Source: Telmatactis stephensoni
Lineage: Eukaryota > Cnidaria > Anthozoa > Actiniaria > Isophelliidae
Assembly: GCA_029948255.1 (NCBI GenBank)
Contig: JALIZF010001684.1
Coordinates: forward strand, 62,001 to 126,000
DNA length: 64,000 nt
Reading direction: 5' to 3'
Positions 54,212-64,000 of the stretch are shown here, piece by piece. The notes beneath the pieces were generated by a model, which did no database searches, was not told where the DNA came from, and worked only from the letters and a program-made list of their open reading frames with translations. Position numbers and translations under genes: made by a program. The stretch's first letter is position 1, and every line of letters starts with the position of its first letter.

Positions 54212-57200
54212 CGATGACGATGTGTTGGACGTAAACTTACACCGCAATCATTTGCTCCATCTCCACACATACCAACACAATAGCTGCAAAACCAAACAAA
54301 AAATTCAGTTGGTGAAAAACATCAAAAGAGTTCGACTGTATTAAACTTACTTTTGTAATAAACAACAACAACAACAAAAAACGAACGAATGAAGAACGAA
54401 AAAACGAACGAACGAACGAACGCACGCACGCACGCACGCACGCACGAACGAACGAACGAACGAAGAACGACCAGACGGACGGACGGACGAACAAATGAAC
54501 GACCAAACCAACGAACGCACAATAAACCAACGAACAAACAATCGAATCAAACGAAGCCAAAAAGTATATACAACACTTACTCTAAAGACTGTAAATCCTG
54601 CACAAGATGAGTTTTCTGCTCAGGTGACATCCTGGCAAACACGGTACCATACAATAAAATCTGTGGCAACACCATAACGTTAGGGATTTTTGTTTATCAA
54701 ACCTTCTTCAAGGCTTTTTGCGAATACCCTCTGCTATTTGACAAAGATGCACTTGGTTGAATTCTAAATTGCCCTTCTTTTTTAGAAGAAATAGTCCCCT
54801 TCACAGTTCCCTGCGCCATCTTGAAAGGTAGCCGTGCCTTTGCATCGAAGCGAGACGAACGGTGAGCGTGCAATGATACAGACCTTTTTTAACACCTAGG
54901 ATAATTATTCTCAGGTCTCTATCATTGCAAACTCACCGTTCGTCTCGCTTCGATGCAAAGCATGGCTACCTTTCAAGATGGCGCAGAGAACTGCGAAGGG
55001 GACTATTGTTCTTCCTGAAGCGGGAGAAATAGGGACGCGGAGTACGTATGAACAATGTGCGGTTCATTTCTTCTTAGCGCTTAAAACATCCATGAAAATA
55101 ATGGTAACGTATGATATTGCTGCTGGTGATGATGATAATGACGATGATGATGATGAGGCCAACATACCTTTTTTAACAAATCTGGTTTGTGTTCCCTTAT
55201 ATACGCGTATGTCTTGCCTGATGTGGCGATATGGAACGGTTTACGATGGCGATGTTCCAACTCTATTGTAGTTTCCTACATGGGATAAAGTGTAATTTAA
55301 AGCTGAAACTTATTGCTACAGAACATTATAATTTGGTTTGAACAATACAATCGAAATTATACTAACAGTCACGTCTTTACAATGACCACATCTGTACAAT
55401 GACCCTGCAACTGATCCAATCCATACATTTACTTCATTTAGGAAACCCTCTACAACGACCACCTCTCCACAACGACCAGCATTTTGCGTCCCCTCCATCG
55501 ATCCAACCCATAAATTTACTCTTTATTGAAACCTCTGTAAAACGACCACCTCTCCACAACGACCAGCATTTTGTGTCACATCCATCGATCTAATCCATAT
55601 ATTTACTCTTTATTGAAACCGGTGTAGAACGACCATCTCTCCACAACGACCAACCCATAAATTTACTCTTTATTGAAACCTCTGTAAAACGACCACCTCT
55701 CCACAACGACCAGCATTTTGTGTCACATCCATCGATCTAATCCATATATTTACTCTTTATTGAAACCGGTGTAGAACGACCATCTCTCCACAACGACCAG
55801 CATTTTGTGTCCCCTCCATCGATCCAACCCATAAATTTACTCTTTATTGAAACCGGTGTACAACGACCATATCTCCACAGTGACTTATGGACTAGTTAAA
55901 AATCAAACTGACCGTCTATAAAACTAGACCTACCAGTAACGGTGCGTCTTTACGTATTTCACCAATCACATTCCACATTACTCGTATGTCAGAATCCTCT
56001 CCACAATGTTTGATTGTAACGTGAAGAACCTACACAATTTAAAACAAACAATTTAGACGATGCTTATTTAGTCAGAACGAATGGTGGAGAAAATGAAGGC
56101 TGATCCTCTTGTAGGAGGAACAATTGATACTATTTTTTTCAAAATAGTCACTCAATCATTTCCTCAGTCAAATTATACTGTATTTATTTTTGCCATCGTT
56201 TCTGTATCTGAAGTCTCCCTTTGGTGGAAACCTTCTTTGGTAGACAGCCCTCTTCTGAGACAGGGTATCTGTATTAATAGCCTAGAGGTATTTCACTATA
56301 TAACCCTAGTAATATGAATAACCGGCCTTGTTTTCTTCTCTGGGACACTAAAAACAAAAGATAGCCTAGCACTGTGAGGGGTTCTTGGTAAACTGTAAGA
56401 ATGGAGAACACTTTACTTCAGTTCAAATAACGATGGAGCAGTATGGTGGGAAACCTGATTTACCACATCGTACCCTAACCGTGTTAGTGCAATGATGTGT
56501 CTATAAAACATTAATTAACTGTGCGATGCGCAACCGTGCCGTTTTCACAGTCATACAAAATCTGCTTTATCCAACATGTCACCTAAAAGTTTGACTGTAT
56601 ATCACATGTTTCTAAATTAGTGGTTTTACCTTTTGATGATAGCCCACCATACCACACTCCCTTGAAACACTGACTGCAGTCAACATGTTATCTCCTTGAA
56701 ACGAAAATAACAAATCAGTTCTATTCCTTTTTCTTTCCTTTCCTTATTATAATAGTGTCTCTTATTATCTAATTATACCTTCCTTCCTTGTTAGCATCGT
56801 TACTTCATCCCACTAATTCATCGGTACTTTTCATTTTTGGTGTTCCTAGTCAATACTTCCTTACTCTCTCTTTCCCTGCTCTCTACTCCTTCTATTCCTT
56901 CTTTTCTCACTCCCTCTCACCATCCATCCTCCCTTTTTTCGCTCTTTTTACTTCTATTAGTTTATCATAAGTCTACGCTATTCATATCTTACTCCCCTCT
57001 TATTTTTTTCATTTTCATTGGATTTTACCCCATTCTCTTTCTCTTTCCCTGCTCACTACTCCTTTCATACCTTCTCTCTCCATACATCCATCTATTCTTT
57101 CACTTTTTCACTCTTTTTTACTTCAATTGCTCTATCATAGGTCTGTTAATGATTTCGTACCTGTCACCATAACTGTTCGTATATTTGCTTCTTGTAAAAC

Positions 57201-60200
57201 TGTAATTACAGGAGTCGTCTCTGGTTTCAGTGCATTTTGCATCACTAATAGGCCAATGTATATTAGATCCTTTTCAATCTTATCTCTATAGGAGGAAAAA
57301 ACGTTTACATTTCCGTTACAACACGATCTAAGATCTAAAAATCGTCAGACTACTTGTCAGTCCGGACGACTTGTTACAGCTAAAATCTTGGCAACTTCGG
57401 TTAGAATTTTGTCTTTTCTGATCCGTTCATCATCGTGGGGGCAGAGTTTATGTGAATTCATTCAATATTTGGTTGATTTGAAATACGCTCCGCCCCTGAT
57501 ATGATTGACGCATCAGGAAAGACAAAAACCCTAACCGAAGATGAAAATAATACGGGTCACGATGCAACGATTTTCGTTGTAAGCTTGATTCACACTAGCA
57601 TCGTAAGCGTCTGAGTCGGAATCAAAATTGAAATCGTAATCGCAAGAGGCTTACGATCTTGTGTAAATCAAAACAACGCAAGAAGAATTTATAAGCCTCG
57701 CTTCAGCGCTCGCTTTGTGTTTCCTGCGAGTTTTTAAAATGGTCTGGGAATGAGCTCTGCACGTCAGTAGCCAAATCTTCCGATTCCGATGCTTTGGTTC
57801 ACAAAGGATCATAAGTGTCAATTGAAATCTGAATGGCAAGAAAAAGAAAACCTTCCGATCGTTCCGATTCCCATTCTGTCACCCCTCCGAGTCCAGGGTT
57901 AAGTCTAACGAAAACCTTCGATTTTAACCCTGGGTTAGCGGAGGGATAGCGGAGGGTTAGCGGAGGGTTAGCGGAGGGATAGCGGAGGGTTAGCGGAGGG
58001 TTAGCGGAGGGATAGCGGAGGGTTAGCGGAGGGTTAGCGGAGGGTTAGCGGAGGGTTAGCGGAGGGATAGCGGAGGGTTAGCGGAGGGTTAGCGGAGGGA
58101 TAGCGGAGGGTTAGCGGAGGGTTAGCGGAGGGTTAGCGGAGGGTTAGCGGAGGGATAGCGGAGGGTTAGCGGAGGGTTAGCGGAGGGTTAGCGGAGGGAT
58201 AGCGGAGGGTTAGCGGAGGGATAGCGGAGGGTTAGCGGAGGGATAGCGGAGGGTTAGCGGAGGGTTAGCGGAGGGTTAGCGGAGGGTTAGCGGAGGGATA
58301 GCGGAGGGTTAGCGGAGGGTTAGCGGAGGGTTAGCGGAGGGATAGCGGAGGGTTAGCGGAGGGATAGCGGAGGGTTAGCGGAGGGTTAGCGGAGGGTTAG
58401 CGGAGGGTTAGCGGAGGGTTAGCGGAGGGTTAGCGGAGGGTTAGCGGAGGGTTAGCGGAGGGTTAGCGGAGGGATAGCGGAGGGTTAGCGGAGGGATAGC
58501 GGAGGGTTAGCGGAGGGTTAGCGGAGGGTTAGCGTTAACCCATCTTCGAGCAACCGGTTGGGGCTCCGATTTTCAGTTCACACTGGTCATAAGCCCCTAT
58601 TACGATTCCGATACCGACTCCGATTTCGACGTTAGTGTCAACCAGGTCTTAGTCTTCAAGCGAGCGCGAAAACGACCTTGTAGTCTTCTTTGCGTCACAG
58701 CCGTGTTTAATCAAGCATTGCGAGACGAGGCATGATCACGAAAGGGAGTCACAACACTAGGGGTTCTCAACAAAACTTCTACAATAGGGAGTACAATAAA
58801 TGTGTCCATAAGTTGCAAGATAAATCTGGCTTTCGATTGCACCTTCTGCACTTTGAGATCATTATTTTTGACCATTTTTTTCACTTTTTATTTCTATACC
58901 AAATCTCAATAAACCGAGCCTAGCATCATAATCACGGACATGCACGTACCTTTCAACACGTTGAGCCTTTTGCCAGGTAAATTTCCTATCCAAGGGTTTA
59001 TAGGCCAGACCAATGACTCTGTATCCTTGTTCTGTGAAGGTTTCAAGCTTTTCTTGAAAGTCAAATGGAACTGAAAAAAAAAAAAAAACCCAGAAATTAA
59101 TTAATACAAATATCATCGCTGAACGAAAAGAAGGACGTGCACAATATACAGGGGATTTTGAGCTATAACGGAATACTATCAGAATTTGGTTTCCATTTAG
59201 CACCAAAAATAGAATTTGTTATTCGCATATATGTACATTTTATAATATCTGAAGAAGAAAAAAGAAGAAAAAAGGAAAGAAGAAAGAAAATTTGTATTAA
59301 TTGTGATCATTTGAGCGGAGTGCCTGGAAACTAGCTGTATAGCTATAAAGTGCTCTTCCACTATAAATGAAGCATTATTTTACATTAACGTGTTTTACAA
59401 ATGCAGGTTCCTTTTGCTCATACATTTACGTTTATTCAATTATTCCATGAAGGCGTGGCCATCACGTGTTCATACTACAGCTATTTTCATATGAGTGGGG
59501 AACGGACCACACCCTGTAACATCCATAAAACATTCAAAATTCCTGCCGTTGTCATGCCATACCGGCACTATTGTCCCTAGTCATACGAAACTGCATTTTT
59601 TAGAAAAGAACAGTCTTCTTTAATAGCAGCCATGTTTAGTCACGCCATGCAACACTCCATCGCCACATGAAGCGTTGCGTGACGAGGCTAAACACAAAGA
59701 AGACGATGCAAACAGTGGTGGTGGTGCCCCATCCTTACCTGTTTCTGGTATACATAGTCCTGCTATAGTCTCTGGTGCACCCTTTACAAAGACATCCATG
59801 TGATTCACGCCCAATGTTCTGGTGATGACACCCATGCGTTGAATTTCTGATGAGAAGGGAAACTGGCGAATTATGGCCACTTCAAATGGAGTCTAAGAAA
59901 AAAAATTGACGATTACTGATGTCGGAAGAGGTAATAGATGAAGAGAAGGATGAAATGAAATGGGAATTGAAAAAGAACAACAGGTATATTTAAATGGGAG
60001 AAAGTAATACCAGTACAAAGAAGACACAAACAGAAAAAAGGAAGAAAGTTTGAAATGCAATAGAAAAAAAAGGAAAAAAAAAAAAAAAAAGGCAATGAAA
60101 CATACAAAATGAAATACCATAAAAAGGGAAAATAAGCTGGGATAAATAACATTAAAAAGGTGTTGATATGCCCTTTTCTGAAGGATAACAAATGTTCTTA

Positions 60201-63200
60201 TTGTTTGTTATTTTCTAGCACAACATGGTATAAACATCTTCTCGTTCCACCCCATTTTTTAGGACAAGAATCAAATAATACCCACAAACTAGAACACTAT
60301 GGTGTTTAGATTGTTTACACACCTTTCCTTCAATGGCAGACTCCATACTAAACTCTTCACTATTCTTTGGTTTCACGGTAATAGGAACAATGTTCTCAAA
60401 CTTCTCTGTGTCTTCTCCTGGTTCTTCCAGTTTCTGAAATATCATGATCATCAAATTACATAATTTATAATTAAGGTAATTTAGATTTTAATTATCATGT
60501 TGATATCAGGTGATTTTATAGGGTTTTTTGACAGAAGTCTGGCACCTTAAATAGGCCTTTTGCATCTTACGATCACATGGTACAAAATCCGCCATACAAA
60601 ATCCCCAGTGGGACATCTAAAACAAAGTCAAGTCAACCTTGAATGGCTAAGGTTCTTTTGTTAAGGAGGCTCTTTAAATCCTTTTGCCTTCCAGTATGGC
60701 AGATTTAGTACCATGTGACCGTTAGATGCAAAAGGCCTATTACTTTTCTAACCTATAAAAAAGAGTCCTAAATTGATTCTCTTACCCAGTCTGTTGCTTC
60801 AAACATTTTAAGGTCTAGTGGATCCCCAGTGAGCTTGCCATCAATGATAGTCAGTGAATGACAGGTTGCTAGGGCAACCAATAAAGGACTTTTGGGAAAC
60901 ATGGTGACATCAGGAACAATATGCTCAAAACTAAGACAAAAAATATGTTCAGTTTTGAAAAGGCTATGCTTCACTCTTTCAAAAGAAACATCTCTTACAC
61001 ACACACTTGATATGCCCCACCCCACATATAGTGTGCCAAATCGAGGTGGGTGAAGTCAAACTACTATAATATATTATATAAAGATTCTTAAAGATTTCTA
61101 TACCTTGCTTGAGTGATTGGAACAACACCAAGAACATCTAAGCCATCTTCTGTAAGGGTACCAGTCTAATGACCAAAACAAACAAGTATCAGCCTTATGT
61201 CTTTCCTGAATTGCGCTAAAGTTGGTGAAATTCACATCAAGGTAAGACTTATTTCACACATTTATAATTATAATAGTTGTATCCATCAAGTAGTCCAAAT
61301 TACTCAACTTGAAATCATTGTTCTTATACGGAAGTGAATTTGGGAAGAGTCTATTACATGTACATGTATGTGTTACTACTTATATACTGTCATTGCTACA
61401 TATAAGAGTAGCAAACTGCAAATGGTAGACTTGTACATGTAAAGCCCTGGGTGGTTTGGGTAGTGGTTTTCCTAATGTTCATGTGTTAATCATCTGCATT
61501 CTTGTAAACAAGGTGCATACCTTATCAAAACAAAACAGTTTTAATTTACCACACATATTAATCCTAAAGAAAAAAAAAAGGTTAAATGCATGGTATTGTA
61601 ATGGAAGGAGGGGGACAAATAATTGAGTAAAATAACAAATGAAGGAAGGAAGGAAGGAAGGAAGGAAGGGAGGGAGAAAGGGAGGGAGAAAGGGAGGGAG
61701 GGAGGGAGGGAGGGAGGGAGGGAGGGAGGGAGGGAGGGAGGAAGGAAAGAAAGAAGGAAGGAACACTACCTTGATGGAGCAATGCAGTAAATATTCTCTT
61801 TCTTCAATCTCTGCAGTGCATATACCATGCCTACAGACATAGCTGCAGGTAAAGCAGGAGGTACAGCAATTGTAATGACATCCAAGGCTTTTAAAGCTAT
61901 TTCTTTGGTACTCAGCTATAAAGAAAATAACAGCAGCATGAGTATGCAATCATGTTGTTAAGGGTTGGGTTACATGAGGGCAGTAGTGGGAGGGAGTGGG
62001 GTTGGGTACCACCATCACTATTATCAGTACCACTAACCACTGCTACCACCACCATCCTCACCACCACCACTGCTCTCACTACCACAGCCACATCTACTAT
62101 CACCTCTGCTGCCACTACCAATGTTACACTGCCACCACTATCACCACCACTATTGGCACCACTACCATTATTGCCACCACCACCATTGTTACCAACACTT
62201 CCACTGTCACCACCACTAACACCACTGTTTCAGTTGCCCAATCATTACTGCCACTGCCACCATTGCCACCACCACCATCATGATCATAATTGCCATAATC
62301 ATCATCATCATCATCATCATACATGTACCATCAACAAAATCGACTGAAACATATCTGAACTGAATATACAATAGATAGAGTACATATCCATGACTTACCC
62401 CATGTTGTACAAAAACATACACACTGTATGAAAAGCCAAATAATGCTGAAAAAAAGACATATTAAACAATTAAATGAATTGCTTTGATAGGGAAAAAATA
62501 CTAGAAATGTGGCCTTGATTACTCCTTCTACTCTTACCTAAAAAACATAAAACTCCAATAAATCGCATGGAATCCCTGAAAAACTTGAAGCCAACTGGAC
62601 GAGGATTCAGGATAGAGCGAATAAGTTTTCCCTTGGTAGTGTAAAATCCTAGAAACAAGAAATTAGAAACTTGTTTTACTTGAGGTGAAATGCCACTAGC
62701 CATCCATGCCCCTTTGCCATGTTTGTATTTCAGGGGAAATGGAAATGGAAAGATGAAAGACAAAATGGAAGTGTGAAAGATAAACAGGTCTATACCCCAA
62801 ACAGTCAATGATTTACAATGATTAACCATCATCCATGCCCCTTTGCCATGTTTGTTTTTCATGGGATAGAGAGACAAATTAAATGGAAAAGTGAAATACA
62901 AAATGGAAGACAGTGTGAAATATAAAGAGATCTATACCCAAAACAGTCAATCATTTACAACGTACAATAAAATGCAGGCAGTGAATTGAGCTCCAATCCC
63001 AAGGATGGCTGATGGATCAGACAAATATCTAGTTACATATAAGTCAAAAAAGGGTTTTGTTTTAGGTAATACAGTAGATGTACCAAATGGATAAAATGTT
63101 ATTTTAAGTAACATTGCTTGCCATGTATAAATACTGCACTATTTAGTTGAGTTTGGTGCGACAAGTTGTATTGATAAGTTTGCAAGTTTTAAAATTTATT

Positions 63201-64000
63201 GATAGAACTTTGTCAAGTAAAATTAGCAACGTTGTTAGGCAAATCTGTAGGAATTTTTACCATGAAACAAATTTAAATAAATATGCACATCTATTTCCTA
63301 CAAAACGTCTTGATTTATCTTAGCTGGACAACATATATAAGGTTTTGACATCAATGTGAGAAACATTAATGTTAAAATTAAAATGTTAAACGTGAAATTT
63401 TAATGTTATAACTAATATCAATAAAACTCTAGTCATGCCAACCAAATAGTGCAGTAAATTCAAATGTACTAAATCCTGTACCTGTGCAGACAACAACAGC
63501 CAATACCCTGGCTTTGCCATAGTAACGAGTCTGAATGATTTTGGTACCATTAAACAATGTGTGACGTTTATCTTTAGTAGTGTTGTAACACTCCTCTTTC
63601 TCTTCAGGAGGGCTAGCCTTTTTAGATCCAGCAGGCAGTGGTGTCTTGGTTACTGGAACACTCTCTCCTAATAGTAAACAAGATGTTTAATTATTAGTAA
63701 GAGTTCGTTTTCATATGAGTGGGAAACTTACCATACTGTATCGTAACTGTACCAGTATCATAGTTTCTATAAAAAACATTCGAAATTCCTGCTGTAACCG
63801 TATCGTATCGTAACCATTCTGTGTTCCCACTCGTACGAAAACCACTCTTACTATTAATTAATTATAGTTACAAATGACCAACAATTGATCCTTACCTGTC
63901 AACATACTTTCATTAACTATACAGTTGCCACTGATAAGAGCAGCATCACAGTGCATTAAAGCACCTTGTGGAGGGATGACTATAACATCCCCAGGTACCA
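48990..64000 (-). CDS. ATP13A3: P5B-type ATPase, ATP13A2/ATP13A3 family; N-terminal part outside window
   Basis: P5B pumps export polyamines from late endosomes/lysosomes. Exons, 5' to 3': 64000(+)-63896, 63667-63482, 62648-62538, 62445-62399, 61915-61770, 61563-61521, 61165-61104, 60930-60786, 60433-60323, 59892-59739, 59070-58950, 57285-57161, 56694-56630, possible 56254-56179, 56030-55934, 54660-54581, 54283-54241, 53852-53778, 53444-53410, 52845-52749, 52162-52090, 51327-51177, 50580-50417, 49998-49911, 49813-49730, 49133-48990 (stop TAG). Motifs: [12 protein letters not shown] and TGES of the A domain; PPALP in M4, the P5B signature; [14 protein letters not shown] with the phosphorylated Asp; [33 protein letters not shown]; then six C-terminal membrane segments and the tail SDWPPTP. 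Exon phases agree at nearly all junctions. The 55.9-56.7 kb part is incomplete, and the phase at 49.9 kb was not confirmed. ATP13A2 versus A3 cannot be decided here. Confidence 0.93.
51548..51635 (+). repeat. Dispersed 80 bp repeat, copy 2
   Basis: TTTATAGAGCCCTAACGTTA, TTTTTGTGATTGACACATAA, GGGTGACGCCTATTGATAGT match 41565-41645 in order. In an ATP13A intron. Confidence 0.7.
52472..52606. mobile_element. Foldback MITE bracketed by 20 bp direct repeats
   Basis: Ends ATAGAGGGATTTCACGGCAG CCAT and the exact inverse ATGGCTGCCGTGAAATCCCT CTAT. AGAGC(A/T)CCCAAAGTAATAGA stands at about 52456-52475 and again at about 52611-52630. The interior is AT-rich with no ORF. Confidence 0.8.
53128..53306 (+). 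mobile_element. MITE family 2, copy 2
   Basis: CAAGGGCGGATCCAGGATTA start and CTAAATCCGTCCCTG end. It shares nearly every base with 28612-28795. CCTTTC stands directly outside both ends, a possible short target duplication. Confidence 0.85.
54181..54220. repeat. (GAT)n microsatellite
   Basis: About 12 GAT units with GAC variants, 20 bp from the exon that encodes GDGANDCG of the ATPase. Confidence 0.95.
54362..54545. repeat. (ACAA)n, (ACGA)n, (ACGC)n microsatellite cluster
   Basis: Tetranucleotide units change along the tract from ACAA through ACGA to ACGC, then GGAC and back. It is open in several frames on both strands (Arg/Thr/Asn- or Val/Arg/Ser-rich), none of them genes. Ends about 35 bp from an ATPase exon (54581). 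Confidence 0.9.
54785..55016. mobile_element. Foldback element, about 230 bp
   Basis: The left arm has GAAGAAATAGTCCCCTTC, CCTGCGCCATCTTGAAAGGT AGCC and CATCGAAGCGAGACGAACGG TGAG. The right arm is the complement, ending ACTATTGTTCTTCC. Arms of about 95 bp. An apparent ORF that starts at 54978 arises in the right arm and is not supported. Confidence 0.8.
55375..55880 (+). repeat. 87 bp minisatellite, about 5.5 copies
   Basis: TTTACT(C/T)-anchored units start at 55428, 55515, 55602, 55662 (a copy with 27 bp missing), 55749 and 55836. Each contains ACGACCACCTCTCCACAACG and CCAGCATTTTGTGTC. It lies in an ATPase intron. Confidence 0.9.
56524..56573 (-). mobile_element. MITE family 1, copy 5 (truncated)
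   Basis: Only one end: CAACCGTGCCGTTTTCACAG then TCATACAAAATCTGCTT. The other half is missing or too diverged. Confidence 0.7.
57932..58534 (+). repeat. 11 bp array, 54 full units, GGG(T/A)TAGCGGA
   Basis: Units start every 11 bases from 57932 to 58526 with no indel. The only variation is base 4 (T in most, A in units starting at 57943, 57976, 58009, 58064, 58097, 58152, 58196, 58218, 58240, 58295, 58339, 58361, 58471 and 58493). The last unit is cut to GGGTTAGCG. Flanks hold TTAACCCTGGG and GCGTTAACCCA, so the ends are themselves inverted. It lies in an ATPase intron; the transcribed strand is C-rich. Confidence 0.97.
59483..59598 (-). mobile_element. MITE family 1, copy 6
   Basis: TCATATGAGTGGGGAACGGA at the left, TAGTCATACGAAACTGCA at the right, and core AACATTCAAAATTCCTGCCG in reverse orientation. 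Confidence 0.8.
59633..59694. mobile_element. Small hairpin sharing the GTCACGCAACGC arm
   Basis: TGTTTAGTCACGCCATGCAA and the inverse TTGCGTGACGAGGCTAAACA are separated by about 20 bases. Same arm core as 26471-26584 and 48838-48873. Confidence 0.65.
60551..60740. mobile_element. MITE with TAGGCCTTTTGCATCT ends, about 190 bp
   Basis: Left ATAGGCCTTTTGCATCTTAC GATCACATGGTAC is inverted at the right (GTACCATGTGACCGTTAGAT GCAAAAGGCCTAT), arms of about 45 bp including TATGGC(A/G)GATTT. In an ATPase intron. Confidence 0.8.
61637..61760. repeat. GGAA/GGGA purine microsatellite
   Basis: (GGAA)n, then a long (GGGA)n block. It ends 10 bases before the ATPase exon that encodes PPALP (61770-61915), so on the transcribed strand a pyrimidine tract follows that exon's donor. 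Confidence 0.95.
62010..62335. repeat. CAC/CAT/ATC trinucleotide-rich tract
   Basis: Imperfect (ACC)n, (CCA)n and (ATC)n over 320 bp in an ATPase intron, ending in (ATC)n at about 62300. Thr/Pro/His frames in it are not genes. Confidence 0.9.
63698..63851 (-). mobile_element. MITE family 1, copy 7
   Basis: TAAGAGTTCGTTTTCATATG AGTGGG at the left and CCCACTCGTACGAAAACCAC TCTTA at the right, with core AACATTCGAAATTCCTGC. This diverged copy has GTATCGTATCGT in place of GTGCCGTGCCGT. Confidence 0.85.

Noticed and set aside
54978..55271. 97-codon plus-strand ORF
   Set aside because: Starts within the right arm of a foldback element, includes a (GAT)n tract, and lies in an ATPase intron with no homology recognised.
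57932..58534. GGGTTAGCGGA resembles telomere repeat
   Set aside because: The unit is 11 bp with a CGGA insert, never TTAGGG in tandem, and it lies in an intron of the ATPase.
62010..62335. Thr/Pro/His-rich ORFs of up to 131 codons
   Set aside because: Trinucleotide simple sequence in an ATPase intron, open on both strands.

Overview
The window is AT-rich animal nuclear DNA: intron-split genes with GT/AG junctions, tRNA-derived SINEs, many short inverted-repeat (MITE or foldback) elements, minisatellites and microsatellites, and no long transposase or reverse-transcriptase reading frame. The gene content and repeat style (tandem peptide-receptor-like GPCRs, dense short foldback elements) suggest a cnidarian such as a coral or anemone. 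That assignment is inference; no diagnostic marker is present.

Left part (1-16 kb, minus strand): two tandem paralogous class A GPCR genes with the same exon layout. The upstream paralogue (9752-15988) is complete in three exons. The other (108-4822) has only its first two exons here and runs off the left edge. After a gene-free 6.6 kb stretch (15989-22621) with several MITEs and microsatellites, the plus-strand TMCO4-like gene begins (DUF726, alpha/beta-hydrolase type, 14 coding exons, 22622-44300, about 773 aa by my splicing).

Two small genes sit inside TMCO4 introns on the same strand. One is a three-exon gene for a 65-residue secreted four-cysteine peptide (28324-30665). The other is an intronless 115-codon gene starting MGGRNSKK (40007-40354). 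A paralogue of the latter, 119 codons (46618-46977), lies just downstream of TMCO4. Both have an N-myristoylation-type N terminus and a shared acidic C-terminal helix that I do not recognise. Both are preceded by tandem repeats with a GTTRCCATRGTTA-like motif. The right third (48990 to the window end, minus strand, convergent with TMCO4) holds most of a P5B-type ATPase of the ATP13A2/ATP13A3 family, from the end of the A domain to the C terminus.

The accessory sequence is rich. There is a seven-copy MITE family, foldback elements with visible target-site duplications, and a 400 bp tandem duplication whose second copy is split by an insertion. There are also a 106/111 bp minisatellite against a small gene, an indel-free 11 bp array with a two-letter variant code and higher-order repeats, and tRNA-like sequences both free and inside a terminal-inverted-repeat element. 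The most novel biology is probably the MGGRNS pair with its repeat-based upstream regions, followed by the nested secreted peptide. No gene function here was tested; exon limits come from splice consensus and reading-frame continuity read by eye.
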